From Aptenodytes patagonicus (Eukaryota; Chordata; Aves; Sphenisciformes; Spheniscidae): DNA of 64,000 nt. Positions within the stretch are counted from its first letter, which is position 1; every line of letters begins with the position of its first letter. The DNA is taken from the NCBI RefSeq assembly GCF_965638725.1, contig NC_134971.1, positions 439,001-503,000 on the forward strand, read 5' to 3'. Below, one piece after another: positions 11,557-24,058 of this stretch. The notes under the pieces were generated by a model that was not told the origin of the DNA, made no database searches, and worked only from the letters and a program-made list of their open reading frames with translations. Both the position numbers and the translations under genes were made by a program.

Positions 11557-14500
11557 AGCGATAAATTCCAAATTTATGTCAACAGAGCATATGTTGAACA
11601 CCTCATTTCTGAGCTAAAGCGGCATGCTGCCCCATAAATCACCCTTCTGTTTGAAATGAAAGTAGATTACGGGCCCGTGTTATTGAGCAGTTAGAGCCAT
11701 AGTCGTATAAATCAGAACTTTTAACTCCAGGCGATCCGTTCTGCAATTAACTAAAGGGCACTTTGTCATCTCTGGGCTGGGGCGCAGCTTGGCAGGGCGA
11801 CTGGCTACCGGGGAAAGGCAAAAAAACCCCCTCATTGCCAAGGAAAGGCTCTAGCGCGGCAGAGCTTTGCTCGATACCTGTTGAAGCAGCGAACTCCGAG
11901 GCAAAGCCCAGAGCAGAGCGCTTCCCGGGTGGGAATATACGGCTCCGCACCGCTGCCACGCAGCCTGGCCTTGGGAGATGAACGCCAACGGCCTTTGGAG
12001 GTTTGCACGTCACTGCCCGCGTCCCTCCTGGTCCGTATTTTGGCAGCCGGTTCAAACGCAGTGGGGGAATCGTGAGGCTGGCGTGATGCAAGCAAAACCT
12101 CAGAGTGCTAATAAGTTAAAAGCAAGACAAAAACGTGCATTAGTGCAACATTAAGAGCCTTGCACCGACTTGAAAGTGAAAGGCACAGAAAGAAATCCGT
12201 CCTCGTGAGTTTGGCGGTGGTTTTGCTCGCATCTCCTGATGCCCCTGCAACAGGTCGAGACCCTCGTCCTGCCGCGTTTCACCTCGTCCCGCCTGCACTT
12301 CCCGGGGCCGCGGAGCCGGGAGGATGCTGCAGGGGCTCAGCCCCGCGAGCGTCGGCGCGGAGCTGCGAAGGGCGAGGGGGCTGCGGCAGGCGCGCGTGCG
12401 AGGGGGCAGGTTACCGCCCGCGGGAGCAGCAGCGCTATAAAAAGATTCAGACGCTAAGTATTTCCTTTCCTATAAAATATTCATTGCCGCGCGCGAGAGC
12501 CAGGGAGCAGAAACCTCAAGCGGTTCTAACTTTGTGCCGCAGCAATAACAGAGTTTTATAGGAGCCTTCTGATTTTATTTATGCCGGGCTATAACCGCGG
12601 TGCCCCGTCGGAGGGGCGGCTGCCGGCCGGTACGTCCCCGTCACGGGTGCGCGGGCACCAAACCCCCGGGGAAGGCAAACCGGGACCGCTGCGGCTTCAC
12701 ATCCCCAGTGCAACCGGGTTAAATAATTCCCCAAAAAACCATCCCCGCCGCCTGGTTTCCACCCGCGCCTCCCTCGCCCGGGGTAAATCGATATGCAAAT
12801 CAATTCATCCCCTGATCGATTTTATCAAGATAGAGGCGGCGCTGCCACATCTCATTTGCAGCAGGGATCTCGTGGAAAGCCAAGGTCAGCGGGCAGCAAG
12901 CCGCCTGCAAAAACCACGTTATACATCCTCCGATAAGAGTTTTACATCCACGCGGCGGAGAGGGCGATTCCCCCCCCCGACACCGTTATTTACGACGCTC
13001 GGTGACATCGGACTGCTCGAGCTGCTCGCGCCGGCCGCGGTGCTGGGGAGGCTCGGCTCCTGCACAGCCACCGCTCTGCCCTCTTCTCCCAGCCCGGCAG
13101 ATTAAAATAGCAGGGAGAGCTATTAAGGGCATGGGGAAGGGGGAAGGGAGCAGAGACCTTCCTTTCGGTTTAATAAATTAAGATGGGGAAAAAAAACCCC
13201 AACCTAAAAAATAACCTAAAAACCTGCCCTCAAACCACCACTGCTCCTAAAAAAAAATTAAATAAATCTCACAGGAGCTGAAAATAAAGATTTTACTATT
13301 TCCGAAGTTTAAAAAAAAAAAGGGGGGGGGAGGGTATAGCTATCAATAGAGAGCACTAGAACTGCCTGCCCATACAACATTTATATTTACCGTGAGCTAA
13401 TATTCGTGAGCTTTAACCAGACGCTGAGCCCTGACATCATTTCACCAGGACGCCAATGCTTCCCCCTTCCAAAAAAGCTGAGGAAAGGATCCTCCCGTTT
13501 TGCCTCACCTCACATAAAAAACAAGCGCAAAACACCCAAAGCACGCTTTAAATCTTGTTTTAGACCCTGCCCGTAAACAAATGCCGATAAATGCTGCAAA
13601 AAGGGCAGCGACTCTCCGAATTTACCATCTGCCCGGGCACAGCATGTGCAGGCACCAGCTCCCACCGGCTGCTCCGAACAGCCCCCCCCCGGAGCAGCGC
13701 GCATTCCCAGGCCCGTGGGCTGGGAAAAGAGGAGCTGGCCACAGCAAATAGGGCAGCACAGAGATTATTATTTATTTTTTTTAATTTACTCCAATGCCCT
13801 GGGTTCAGATCAGCGTTATTCCTTCGGTAATTGCTACTGCACGGGATTTCCCAGGATGGAGCCTTATCCCCACCAGCACCCCCTTTGTGCCTGCCCGAGC
13901 GAGGGGGTCCACGGGGCACACGCTGGATAGGATGAGCATGGATGGGAAGCCATTGGATTTATCCGGGATGGCAAAGCCGGCAGCGGGAAACGCCTCCCAT
14001 CCGTCGCAGCCGGATCACGCGGGCTCAGACGCTGCCCCAGCTCCAGACCCAGGCGGATCTGCCCACCTTGGCTTTCGTATTTGGGATGCAGCCGCGGCAC
14101 GAGGCTGGCTGTACCAAAGGTCCACCGAGCGACGGTACCGGCTGGCGGCAGCTGCTGCTGGCCCAGGGAACGCCCCTGCATCTCTGCTGCACCGCCGCCG
14201 GCACTCGAGACCGATGCAAAAAGTTCCAAAACGTCACGCTCTCATCGGCGGGCTGGAGCGCGGGCACCAAGGGGTTAAGGCATCGCGACGCACGCAGCCC
14301 CGCTTACAACACCCGGCACTAATTCGGCCGTCCAAAATCATCATCCCTGTTCTTCGGGCATCTGGCGACGCTGACGTACTGAGCACGAAGAGAAGAGCGT
14401 TTGCTTCCCTGGGTGGCGTTGACCCTGCGGGGCTGCGCTTGGCATCACACCCGCTGTGACTGCTACGCTGAGCAAACGTGACATGGGTGTCAGAGGCGTC

Positions 14501-15483
14501 AAGCAAGAGCACCGGAGGAACTTATTCTTAAAAATAATACGAAATTTCGGCAAGAAAGCTAAGTGACCTTAGCGCCGAGTACATCTGCCGCAGCAGCGGC
14601 GTGATTATGCAGATGTTTTGATTCCTAATTCAGAAATAATAAGCGGTTCACAGATTCCAAGTTTAAAAATATATCCATCATCTGGTTTCCTTAGCAGCAC
14701 GTGTGCCGTCGGAGCACCAGCGCGGTCCACAAACAGCAAAGCGCCGGCCTCAGCCGCTCATTCCCCCTAACCTTAAGGGATTGTCAGGACGTGGGGAAAG
14801 CGTTCGGCACGGCGCATCGGATGCTTTCCGGGGAGGTGCCGGGAAGGGTCCCAGGATGGTCCAGGCAGCATCGTCCTGGTGCTCCCTGGGGAAGAGGGAG
14901 CCTGCAGCTCCTGGAGCCCCGAGGAGATGGCAGAAGTCCCCAGGGAGCCAAAAGTAGGGAGATAGGGGAGAGTGGAGATACTAACGGGATGCTGGAACCA
15001 AGAACAACTTAAATAAGGGGGAGCATTTTAGGGTAGGGGGATTCTTTTTTAATTTCCACTCTCTTCAATGACCCGAGTACAGGGACGAGGCTGGACACGC
15101 GTCAGAAACAGGGGGGGCTGCCGCAGGGATGAGCCGGGGAGCCACTTCCCTGTGCTTGAGCTCATCTTCAGGGAGCGGGAACAGCCTCCCCCGGGCAGCA
15201 GGGCAGGAGCGGACATCCCCGTGTCCCTCTCTGACGACTTCACGTCAGCGCTACGCTCAGTTTTACTTTCCCAGCGAGTTTTGCACGGCACCCTCTTCTC
15301 CCAACCCCGTTTCTCCCCCCCCCGCGTCTGCTCCTAGGAGGGTGCACACCTTTCCACACCCGCCTCCCATCCCCGCCAGCTCCTTTGGGTGCCTTGAGCT
15401 GGATGAAATAAATCCACAGCAGAAGCTCGGCTGCCCTGTCCCGTCAGGAAGACGCGCGCTTCCCACCCCTTGCCTCGTTACGG

Positions 15484-15499
15484 AGATGATGATGATGAT
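15484..15499. repeat. Short (ATG)5 trinucleotide repeat
   Basis: Five ATG/GAT triplets precede a C run. It is intronic; no function is evident. Confidence 0.8.
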
Positions 15500-15649
15500 G
15501 CCCCCCTCCCTGGTGCATCCCTGTTTTCTGCCCCCCCCCCCCGGCTCCCCTCCCTCTGCACCAGCCCGGCTGGGAACTGCAGCCAGGAACGGGCACAAAT
15601 TACAGGCAAACGCCGCCTTTCCAGCGAGCGGCCCAGATCCCGAGGAGTT

Positions 15650-15960
15650 TTATAAGGTAATCAAATATGCAAGAGATTCAACAAACTAATTTCAAGCACA
15701 CACCTGGGGTCCTCTGATAACGTCAGTTGTGCCTATACAGCGCAAGGATTAAAATTTCATAGAGTCATGATTTCATCAATCGCTAAACTACAAAGGATTA
15801 ATTAACAGCCAGGGAAGAGCTCATGGCTTGGAAATACAGTCTTAAGGAAAATATCTATCTCCGCTCTCCAGATGTCAGCACACAGACGAATAAAGTGCTT
15901 TGATGAAAACACTTTCTTATTATTAGCGTCTCCAAAATATTGTGGTTTTGCGGCTAGAAT
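15650..15960. promoter_or_regulatory. Candidate conserved noncoding element in the ZBTB16 long intron
   Basis: AT-rich, low-CpG stretch with many homeobox-type TAAT/ATTA cores (GGATTAATTAACAGCC near 15794) and a CRE-like ACGTCAG near 15720, between GC-rich flanks. Composition only; enhancer function is inferred. Confidence 0.3.
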
Positions 15961-18900
15961 TAAGGATGCCCAATTCCAATCCGCAGCCGCCCGGCTCTGT
16001 GTGTCATCGCGTGCCCTCTCGGAGGGCGTTTTAGGCTGCAGGCTCCCGGGACGCAACCGTTGGGTGCACGACCGGGTTTCGTGGCCGTATTTTGGGGATC
16101 GGCAGGGATGTCTCCCTCGGTCAGGGGATGGGAAGAATCGCAAGCGCTCCCCAGCACGAGCCCGTCCAGGGGTCTCGCCTTTGCTGCCATAAAAACCATC
16201 TGCCCTTGGCTCACCGACTCCCGGAGAGCTTCCCAAAGCGCTCCCCCCGCCAGCCGTGCTTGAAAAGTTTGGGAAGGACGCAAGGACACCGACTTGCCAG
16301 AGCCACGGCGAGAGCTGCTCAAAGTCCCCCCTTTAAGTACATATTCGCATACGCCATGACACCCTCCCCGCCTTGGGACGAAGGCTAGCCACTGCCAAAA
16401 TCTCCTCCTGCAAACCAGCAGACCCTAGGTCTCTTCTTAGGGTGTTTTGCAGGTGCGGGGGCCAAGAGAGAACACTTGCCTCCACTGCCAAGTACCGGGG
16501 CTGAACCTCTCAAACACACGCGTCCGCTCGGCACCGAAAACGCGCGGCGGCTGCAGCTTCCGCGGTGCGAGCAGAGAGCAGCAGCAGGTCCCCCTTCCTT
16601 CCCCGGGAAGATGAATTAGGGAGCTGTCAGCGAGGGACAGCCGCAGCAGTTGTGTTGCTGTAAAGGGGCAGTGGAAGTGTCTTTGATTAATGAAACCGTA
16701 ATACTCGGCTGTTACACAGCCCTTCTTTGGCAGAGAGATGCCCTCAGACAGGCTGAAAACACCGCGCTCTGCAAGGTTTCCCCAGAAAGACTTCTCCTGG
16801 CCACAGGCTGGTCTCCTCCTGCCCTCCACCAGCGCCGCTGCCTTCACCCGGGTCTGCGCTGCTTTCTCAGGAGTTCCCAGGGCTGACAAAGAACTAATTA
16901 TTTCCAATTAGAAGCCAGGAGATGAACATTATGCACCTTGTCAAGCCAGTAAATTAACGTATCTGAACTGCGCTGGGCTTTGGTGAGAGCCCAAAGCGCC
17001 CAGGGCAAGGACGTGGCAGCAAGAGGAGGGACGCGGAGGCGCTGCAGCCCAGGGACGGCGAGCCGGGCGCGCCAAGCCCTGGCGCGGCCGAGTTTTCATC
17101 CGGTATCGGCATCAATAACCAGCATCCAGCCAGGGAGCATCACGGCAGGGCTCCTGCGGAGGGTCCCACACCGGGCAGAGGGGGTACGGGTGCTACGCAA
17201 GGCTGCTGGTCAGTGCGATGGCACCGATGCATCTGGCTGATTTTTGGTTTGCGTGGGCTGGGGTTACCGGACAGGAGCGGAGGCCTGAGCGCTGGGTGCA
17301 ACCAGCACCCCAAAGCCCCAGCTGTTCCCCCTGCAAGCGCACGAGCGAGAAACATATCCCAGAACCAGAAGCGTCACGCAGAAATATGGGTGTTTCTCCC
17401 CACCCTTTCTCTCCTCTTGAAAACACTGGGCGCCCTCCCGGGATGCTCCGACGATGGCAAAGGCCAGGATCCCTGGGAACGTGGGGACAGCCGTCCCGGA
17501 GAACAACGAGCGCTTTCACCCAGGCTGTTTGTGCAAACCGCCCGGTTTTCCACCCAAGTTCCCAAGGTGGCGACACAAAATGCTTATTATCAGCAATTCA
17601 TAGGCACGGTTTACTACTGCTAAAAACAGGGGAGGTGCAAGCAGCATGGGGAAGAACGGGGCGCAGTCGGAGCAGGGCAGCGTCCGTGCGGATGGCTGGG
17701 ATGGAGAGGGGAGCCAGGGCTTGGACCGGGGCCATGGCTGTCCATCCGACAGCAAAACCCTCCTATGGAAAACATATTTTTTGGGAAGGACTACGGAAGC
17801 GGGAAGCGTCAGAAGAGCTCGCGCAGCCCGAGTCCCGGCAGAGCTGTCGGCGTAGGACGGCGCGGCGCGGTACGCAGGGCTGCCTGCGTCGCGTTCGCGG
17901 CATCCGAGTTGGCTTCGCTCCCGAAGCCGCACAAACATCTGCACGGAGAGGAGCGAGCGGGTCACTGGCTGAAATCACGCTGGAAACTTGTCATCTCATG
18001 GAAGAACAATGCGGGCAGATGTTGCTGGCTGCAAGCAGGCTGCAGGCAGGCTGCGGGCAGCGCCGTGCCCCAGGGCCACGCACCGAGGGACAGGGATGGG
18101 GGGCATGAGACTGGCAACTTTCTCCTTTATGTTTTTACTTTCTGCATCGGTTTAAACGCTGGTGCATTAATAGGAAGAGAGCTGCCTTCGGCTCTCCGTA
18201 ATTAGTTTTGCTCAGCCTACAACATGTTTTGCTGAAAAATAAATAAATACCTTCCGGGCGAGCCAAGTTATGAGCGGGACGCCAGCCCTGACGGCACGCT
18301 CCGCTCCCCCCGGCCCCGGCCAAAAGTACGCGGCGTCCCGAACCCAGGAGCCCGGGCGTTGCTGAGCCGTCCTGGCGCTTCAGGACCTCTCCAAGGAGCC
18401 TTGCTGCCGATTAATTAATTTATGAGCAGCCTCACCCCCCCTCCCCAACGTGCACAACAGGTTCCATGCAAATTCGGGAGCTTTTAAATTATACTGTTAA
18501 TGAAAGCAAATAAAGGCAGTTAAAAGGCAATTTGCTCAATTGGTGTTAATATTTAAGCACAGCATGTGTAAAAACAAGATCGCAGAATTCGGTTTTATCG
18601 TGAGAAAACTTTTGGTCCCGACTTTCCTGTGGAAAGGATCGAGCGTGCCCGGCGCACGCTGTGTGCGGGGTCGGGTCTCAGAGCCCCTCGGCAGCAGCCA
18701 ACGAGGCTTTTTATGAAGGAAACGTCCCACATTCCCCCCAGCAGCTCCCCAGTAGCCGGCGAGACCGGCAGTTTTCTCCTCTGCCAAGGGGTGCAATTGC
18801 AATCCCCCAAAATCCCCCACGATGCCAGGAGCGGGGGAGGCTTCCCGGGGTCTAACTACCTTTGCTGCACTAGCAGGCATCAAAGCCTTTTCATTCGGTG

Positions 18901-21499
18901 TGCTGGCTGGGGAGCAGGCAGGAGCTGCCGGCCGAAGCCCCCTTACACTCGGTGGGTAACCGCGGGAGGAGGATGTTTAGGTTAGCCGGGTTTCCCGACC
19001 GTATCCTGTCCCAGGGGGACGCATTCCTCGCCGCAGCCGGGCACGAGCCGTGCGAACTGTCTGGGCGGGCGGGGGCTGCCCTCGGGCCACCCAGCACCCG
19101 GGGGGGATGCACCCGTGGGGATGCACCCGGGGATGGGGTGCATCCCTGCATCCCCCGGCGCCTCCCTGCAAACCTCGGGAGAAAAGCGAGGGGCGAACAC
19201 AGGGAGGGCGCGAGCCCTGCGCATCCCCCTGCTCCCATGGGACTCGAATCACCCACGGCAATTCGGCCACGTGCAGGCAGAGAAGCTGCCGGCGTTACTC
19301 CGAGCACCACAACTCCAGCACGTCCCCGGCTCGGCACGTCACTGCAATCCCATGTAAAACCAACACCTAAACACGTTGGGAACGCGGTGGCCGCTGCGCA
19401 AGCGGAAAGCAAGGAGAAAATCGCCGGCCAGCCCGAGGTACCACGGGATGCCCGAAATGCAGCATCCCTGCTAAGCACGCTCCGGGTTATCATTTCCCGT
19501 GCAGGGGTGCGGTGTCGTGCCCAGGGGTGCCGTAACGGTAACAAATTCTTAAAGAAAAATGGTAACAGTGATCCAGCATCGAATTAACGCAGGGGAAAAA
19601 AGCGATCTTCATTTCCCTTCGTCAGACAGGGTGGCTGGTCCGTCGGTGGAGAAAGCAGAGTTTTACATTACGCAACACAAAGGCAAGGACACAGCTAAAG
19701 AAACGCTGCTGCTCCTCCGGTTTCTAAAGCACAATTATGGCCAGCAGAACCCCGGCTAACGCTTGCCCCTCAATTAAGCCCGACTCTTGGCAATGCCCCG
19801 TTTGGCGGGTTATGATGCTCTCACATAAATTCGCTTTCAAAACAGGAGCCGCCGGTGAATGAGACCTTGATTTCTAATGGTTGGAAATATTTTGTACACT
19901 CTGCTGCTCCCTCTGTACCCCTTTGTCGGGGCCAAGGTCTGCAGGCTAAAGCGGGTACCAAAAGACCATCTGTAGCTCCCGTCTTTACAGAGAAGTTTAA
20001 ATAGGGGGATGAATGAGCACAGGAATTAATGAATGATAAAGCCGTATGGTCTCAGTCAGCCTCCTACGCCTGTATGTGGTATTCAAACCCTCCCAGCCTT
20101 CTGCCACAAAGAGAGGTTTCTAAGCTACAAAAAAAAAGGGGGGGGGGGAAGCGGGGGGGGGTGTGTGCGTGCAGGTTTTTAACAACAAACCCAGCGACTC
20201 GCTTCAAAGTTCCCACCAGGTTCCCTGCTCCAGCCTGGGGGAAAGGCACGCGTTAATGCAGAGGGAAGGGAAAAATGGGGGTTTTGCCCAGAGCCGGCTG
20301 CAAAACCCCCTTTGATAGCGAGAGGAGTCCAGAAGAGTCGGCTCTGGGGCTCGTCAGTGCTAACGGGCTGCCTGCGCGCTGGGGCGGGGGTCCCAGCGAG
20401 GGCACCCCAGGGGTTTCGCACCAGCAAGGGCAGGCAGATTTCGGATAAGCCGCCTGGAACGGCCATGCCGCCATCCACTTCGCCAGCCTTTGGTGTGTCC
20501 CCCCACCCCATCCATTTGGTACAGATTAAAGACGCCCGGTAAAAGCTAACAAACCTTGAAAGGCTCTAAGGGGTGTATTAAGCGAGGGGAGGGCGCTCTG
20601 CACCCAGAAGCGCATCCATTATAAAGCAGCTCCATAAAAAAAAGGTAAAAGAGAGAAACCCAAGGCTAGCGTGGGTTTGAGGAGCGCCTGCAGAAATGAA
20701 ACCTGCTCACCGGTGCTGCAGAAAGGCGAACCCTCACCCCTCCGCCCCTGCTCGCTGAGCAGCGCAGCATCCCCGGGCGCCCAGGGGAGACCCCAGCCGG
20801 CACCCACGCCACACCGGGCGCCTACCGTGCTGTCCCCGGGCGGCGAGCGATGCCGACCCGCTCGCTCCGGCCTCGGGAGAGAAGATGCTACGGCTCACGG
20901 TGCCGCTGGCTGGAGATTAACAGGTGACATCCAGGGAAAGACCAGGACACGGATGGAATCGCCGACTTTGCGAAAGGAGGGCTCCCGCCAGCCCCGAAAT
21001 GCTAACAAGGTAAACCCAGGATCACACGCTCCAAATCTTTTCGACTCCTATTCAAGAATCGGGGGCTGCCGGGGAGGATCGTTTCTCTCCAGAATAACCC
21101 GCAAGAGGCTAACACGGAGGCGAAGGAAGCACGGCGCAATGCTGGAACGCTACTTTTATTTTAAGAGCCGTCATGTGTAAAGCATTAGCGTTTTTGAAAT
21201 TGCATTCTCGAGTTAATTAAATGGACAATCTTTTATACATAAAAAGTGAAAGCAAGCAATTAAAAGCTAGGCGAAGAGAAAGTGCCTTTTCGGAGTTGGG
21301 CGCTACCCCTCTGCGCTCACTCCTCCCAACTCGAGCATCTCGAGGGAGCCGCTGGTACAGCACCCGGGGAGGCAGTTTGCACCGCGCTGAAGTTCACCTA
21401 CGGGATTCAGAATCACAAAACCCCCTGCCTGGGCGATGCGCTGAACCATCCCGTGGGCCCCTTTTCCCCCTCCCGAAGTGCCCGTGGAAACCATACGCA

Positions 21500-21790
21500 C
21501 TCAATTCATGGATTTCCTACGTATAGGGACGTTTACTGGCTCGCGATGGTGTGGAAACCTGCAGTAGTTATCTTTGCTGCAGTAAAACGCCGACCTTCAG
21601 TTTTTAGGCAGGAGGTAAAGTTCGCTATCGATTGGACCCACCGTAATCTGTTTATAATTACTATTATCTCCGAGTTAATCTTGCGAGAGGTCAACAGTTT
21701 TACAAAAATCTTGCAAGCCGTGTCTTTTACCTCCCAACTTCATATCTGGGTCAAAAGGTCAATTACTGCAGCTTGCTAACTTGAGATTTA
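21500..21790. promoter_or_regulatory. Candidate conserved noncoding element in the ZBTB16 long intron
   Basis: AT-rich block with low CpG and several GATA-like (TTATCT) and TAAT cores. GCTGCAGTA-type words recur near 21,560-21,590. No coding signal. Confidence 0.25.
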
Positions 21791-23092
21791 AGAAAAAAAA
21801 AACGTATGCTCCCATCCCAAAGCCCTGCCGGCGCAGGGGGGGATGCGGGCAAGCGCCAACCCTCGGCACACGTAAGCCGCCCAAATCACGGGAGGACCTG
21901 GGCCCTGAAGTCAAGGGGAAGACTTTTCTTAACTCGGGGCTAGTCCCATCCATAAGCTGAACTGGGCTTCGCAGCTTGTAGGGTGGCAGCCTCCGCTGCC
22001 GAGGGGCTTGGGGCATCCCCTGCGCACTGGGATGCAGCCGACGGGTCCTCGGCATCGCGCTGGCGACCGCCCGGGCACGCGGTCCCTGCACCGCCAGCTC
22101 GTGTGGCACAGCACTCCGAAGACGCCAACCCCCTCCCATGAAGCATTGTGTGTTTAGGCAGCCACCTCCCTTCCCGGGTGCGTGAAACGAGTATTTAAAC
22201 ACCCGGGCTCTGCTCCCGTACCCGCTCCGGGGAGGTGACAAACGGAAGCGGAGCAGAAACCCGCAGGGGGGCCGGGAAAAGCCCCGAAGATGGATGAAGA
22301 CATGACCCGATCTCTCATCCTGCCAGCCTCCCCATGCTCCGTATCATCAAATATCATCGCTCACGTTATTTTACCCCCCCCCCGCGACGGGGTGCTGCCG
22401 GGCGGCTTCAGGCAGCGCCGCCGTGCAACACCACGCTTGGGGAGCAAAAATCAATAGGTGCTGTTGCACCCTCTCCTGCGAGAGCAGGCTGGGTTCGAGG
22501 AGGAGGCGAGCCTGCGACGCGCAGCCCGGGCACGCGGAGCATTGCTCAACTGCTCTGCAGGCAAGTGTCATAAACAAGCAGGCACATGGCAAACATATCG
22601 ATTTCCCGGAGCTTATCGCACAGCAACCAGTGCTCAGTTACCAGGCTACTTTAATATGTAATTTACTGCGAGAAGGGAGAACGGGGCTGAGGGCGGCTGA
22701 AATATTTACCGTGGGATGGACGGGGAGGTTGAAGGTGCGCGCCGTGCTGCAGGCGAGCAGGAGGGGAGGTACGGCATCTCTTGCCTCTAGCCATCCTTAG
22801 TATTCTCCAACTATTAAAAAAAACCCCTCGCCGCTGCGACGGAGGGAGTGTTTACACAGATGCTATTAATCTTCTTCTGCAACTGTTTACGCTATGAAAA
22901 TATAGTCTCAGCTGCCTGGGCTCTCCATCTCCTTAATTTAAATTCAGATGCTTAATTTCTGTCAAAACAGAGCCCACCAAAATTACCTCCATCCATTTCT
23001 GGTGCTCAACTTGCCTTGTCATCCGAGAGCTGCCCGGCAGAGTGGGGAGGGAAGCCGGGCGGGAGCCTGGAAAAGAGGCTTCTTAGAAGATT

Positions 23093-24058
23093 TCATAGAA
23101 TCATAGAATGGTTTGGGTTGGAAGGGACCTTAAAGATCTTCTAGTTCCAACCCCCCTGCCGCGGGCAGGGACACCTTCCACTAGACCGGGTTGCTCAGAG
23201 CCCCGTCCATCCAACCTGGCCTTCAACACTTCCAGGGAGGGGGCATCCACGACTTCTCTGGGCAACCTGTCCCGGTGCCTCACCGCCCTCACAGTGAAGA
23301 ATTTCTTCCTTGTATCTCATCTAAATCTTCCCTCTTTCAGTTTAAAGCCATTCCCCCTGGTCCTGTCACTACAGGCCCTCGTAAAAAGTCCCTCTCCAGC
23401 TTTCCCGTATGCCCCTTCAGGTACTGGAAGGCTGCTAGAAGGTCTCCCCGGAGCCTTCTCTTCTCCAGGCTGAACAACCCCAGCTCTCTCAGCCTGTCTT
23501 CATAGGAGAGGTGCTCCAGCCCTCTGATCATCTTCATGGCCCTCCTCTGGACTCGCTCCAACGGGTCCATGTCCTTCTTATGTTGGGGGCCCCAGAACCA
23601 AACGCAGTACTCAGGTGGGGTCTCACCAGAGCGAAGTAGAGGGGCAGAATCATGTCCCTTGACCTGCCGGCCACGCTTCTTTTGATGCAGCCCACGATAC
23701 GGTTGGCTTTCTGGGCTGCGAGCGCACATTGCCGAGTCATGTTGAGCTTCTCATCAACCAACACCCTCAAGTCCTTCTCAGGACTGCTCTCAATCCATTC
23801 TCTGCCCAGCCTGTATGTGTGCTTGGGATTGCCCCGACCCACGTGCAGGACCTTGCGCTTGGCCTTGTTGAACTTCATGAGGTTCGCACGGGCCCACCTC
23901 TCAAGCCTGTCAAGGTCCCTCTGGGTGGCACCCCTTCCCTCCAGCGGGTCGACCGCACCGCACAGCTTGGTGTCGTCGGCAGACTTGCTGAGGGTGCGCT
24001 CGATCCCACTGTCCGTGTCGCCGACAAAGATGCTAAACAGCGCCGGTCCCGATACCGG
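23093..24058 (-). mobile_element. CR1 non-LTR retrotransposon, 5'-truncated, dead
   Basis: The 3' end lies at the low coordinate and shows the CR1 hallmark octamer repeat, seen on the plus strand as TCATAGAATCATAGAATGG, followed by the typical 3' UTR. Going up, the minus strand encodes the C-terminal part of the CR1 ORF2 reverse-transcriptase polyprotein, with the blocks [30 protein letters not shown] and [16 protein letters not shown]. The frame breaks at about 23,620, where one base is missing, and again near 23,400. Similarity stops at about 24,058, so the copy is 5' truncated as most CR1 are. It is inserted in the same orientation as ZBTB16 transcription, in the long intron. I see no clear target-site duplication. 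Confidence 0.95.

Larger units (their letters stand above)
11557..23092 (-). other. ZBTB16: ZBTB16 long intron, segment between the gap and CR1
   Basis: AT-richer low-CpG blocks at 11,557-11,760, 13,140-13,470, 14,520-14,690, 15,650-15,960, 18,380-18,620, 19,740-20,060, 21,170-21,270, 21,500-21,790 and 22,800-23,010 alternate with GC-rich DNA. An inverted repeat of GGGATGCACCC type lies at 19,103-19,147. I see no exon, RNA gene or further transposon. Open frames in this stretch lack splice context, repeats or motifs and look incidental. Confidence 0.55.

Noticed and set aside
17218..18108. A 296-residue plus-strand open frame
   Set aside because: Arg/Ser/Gly-rich composition without motifs. 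It lies antisense in an intron of ZBTB16.
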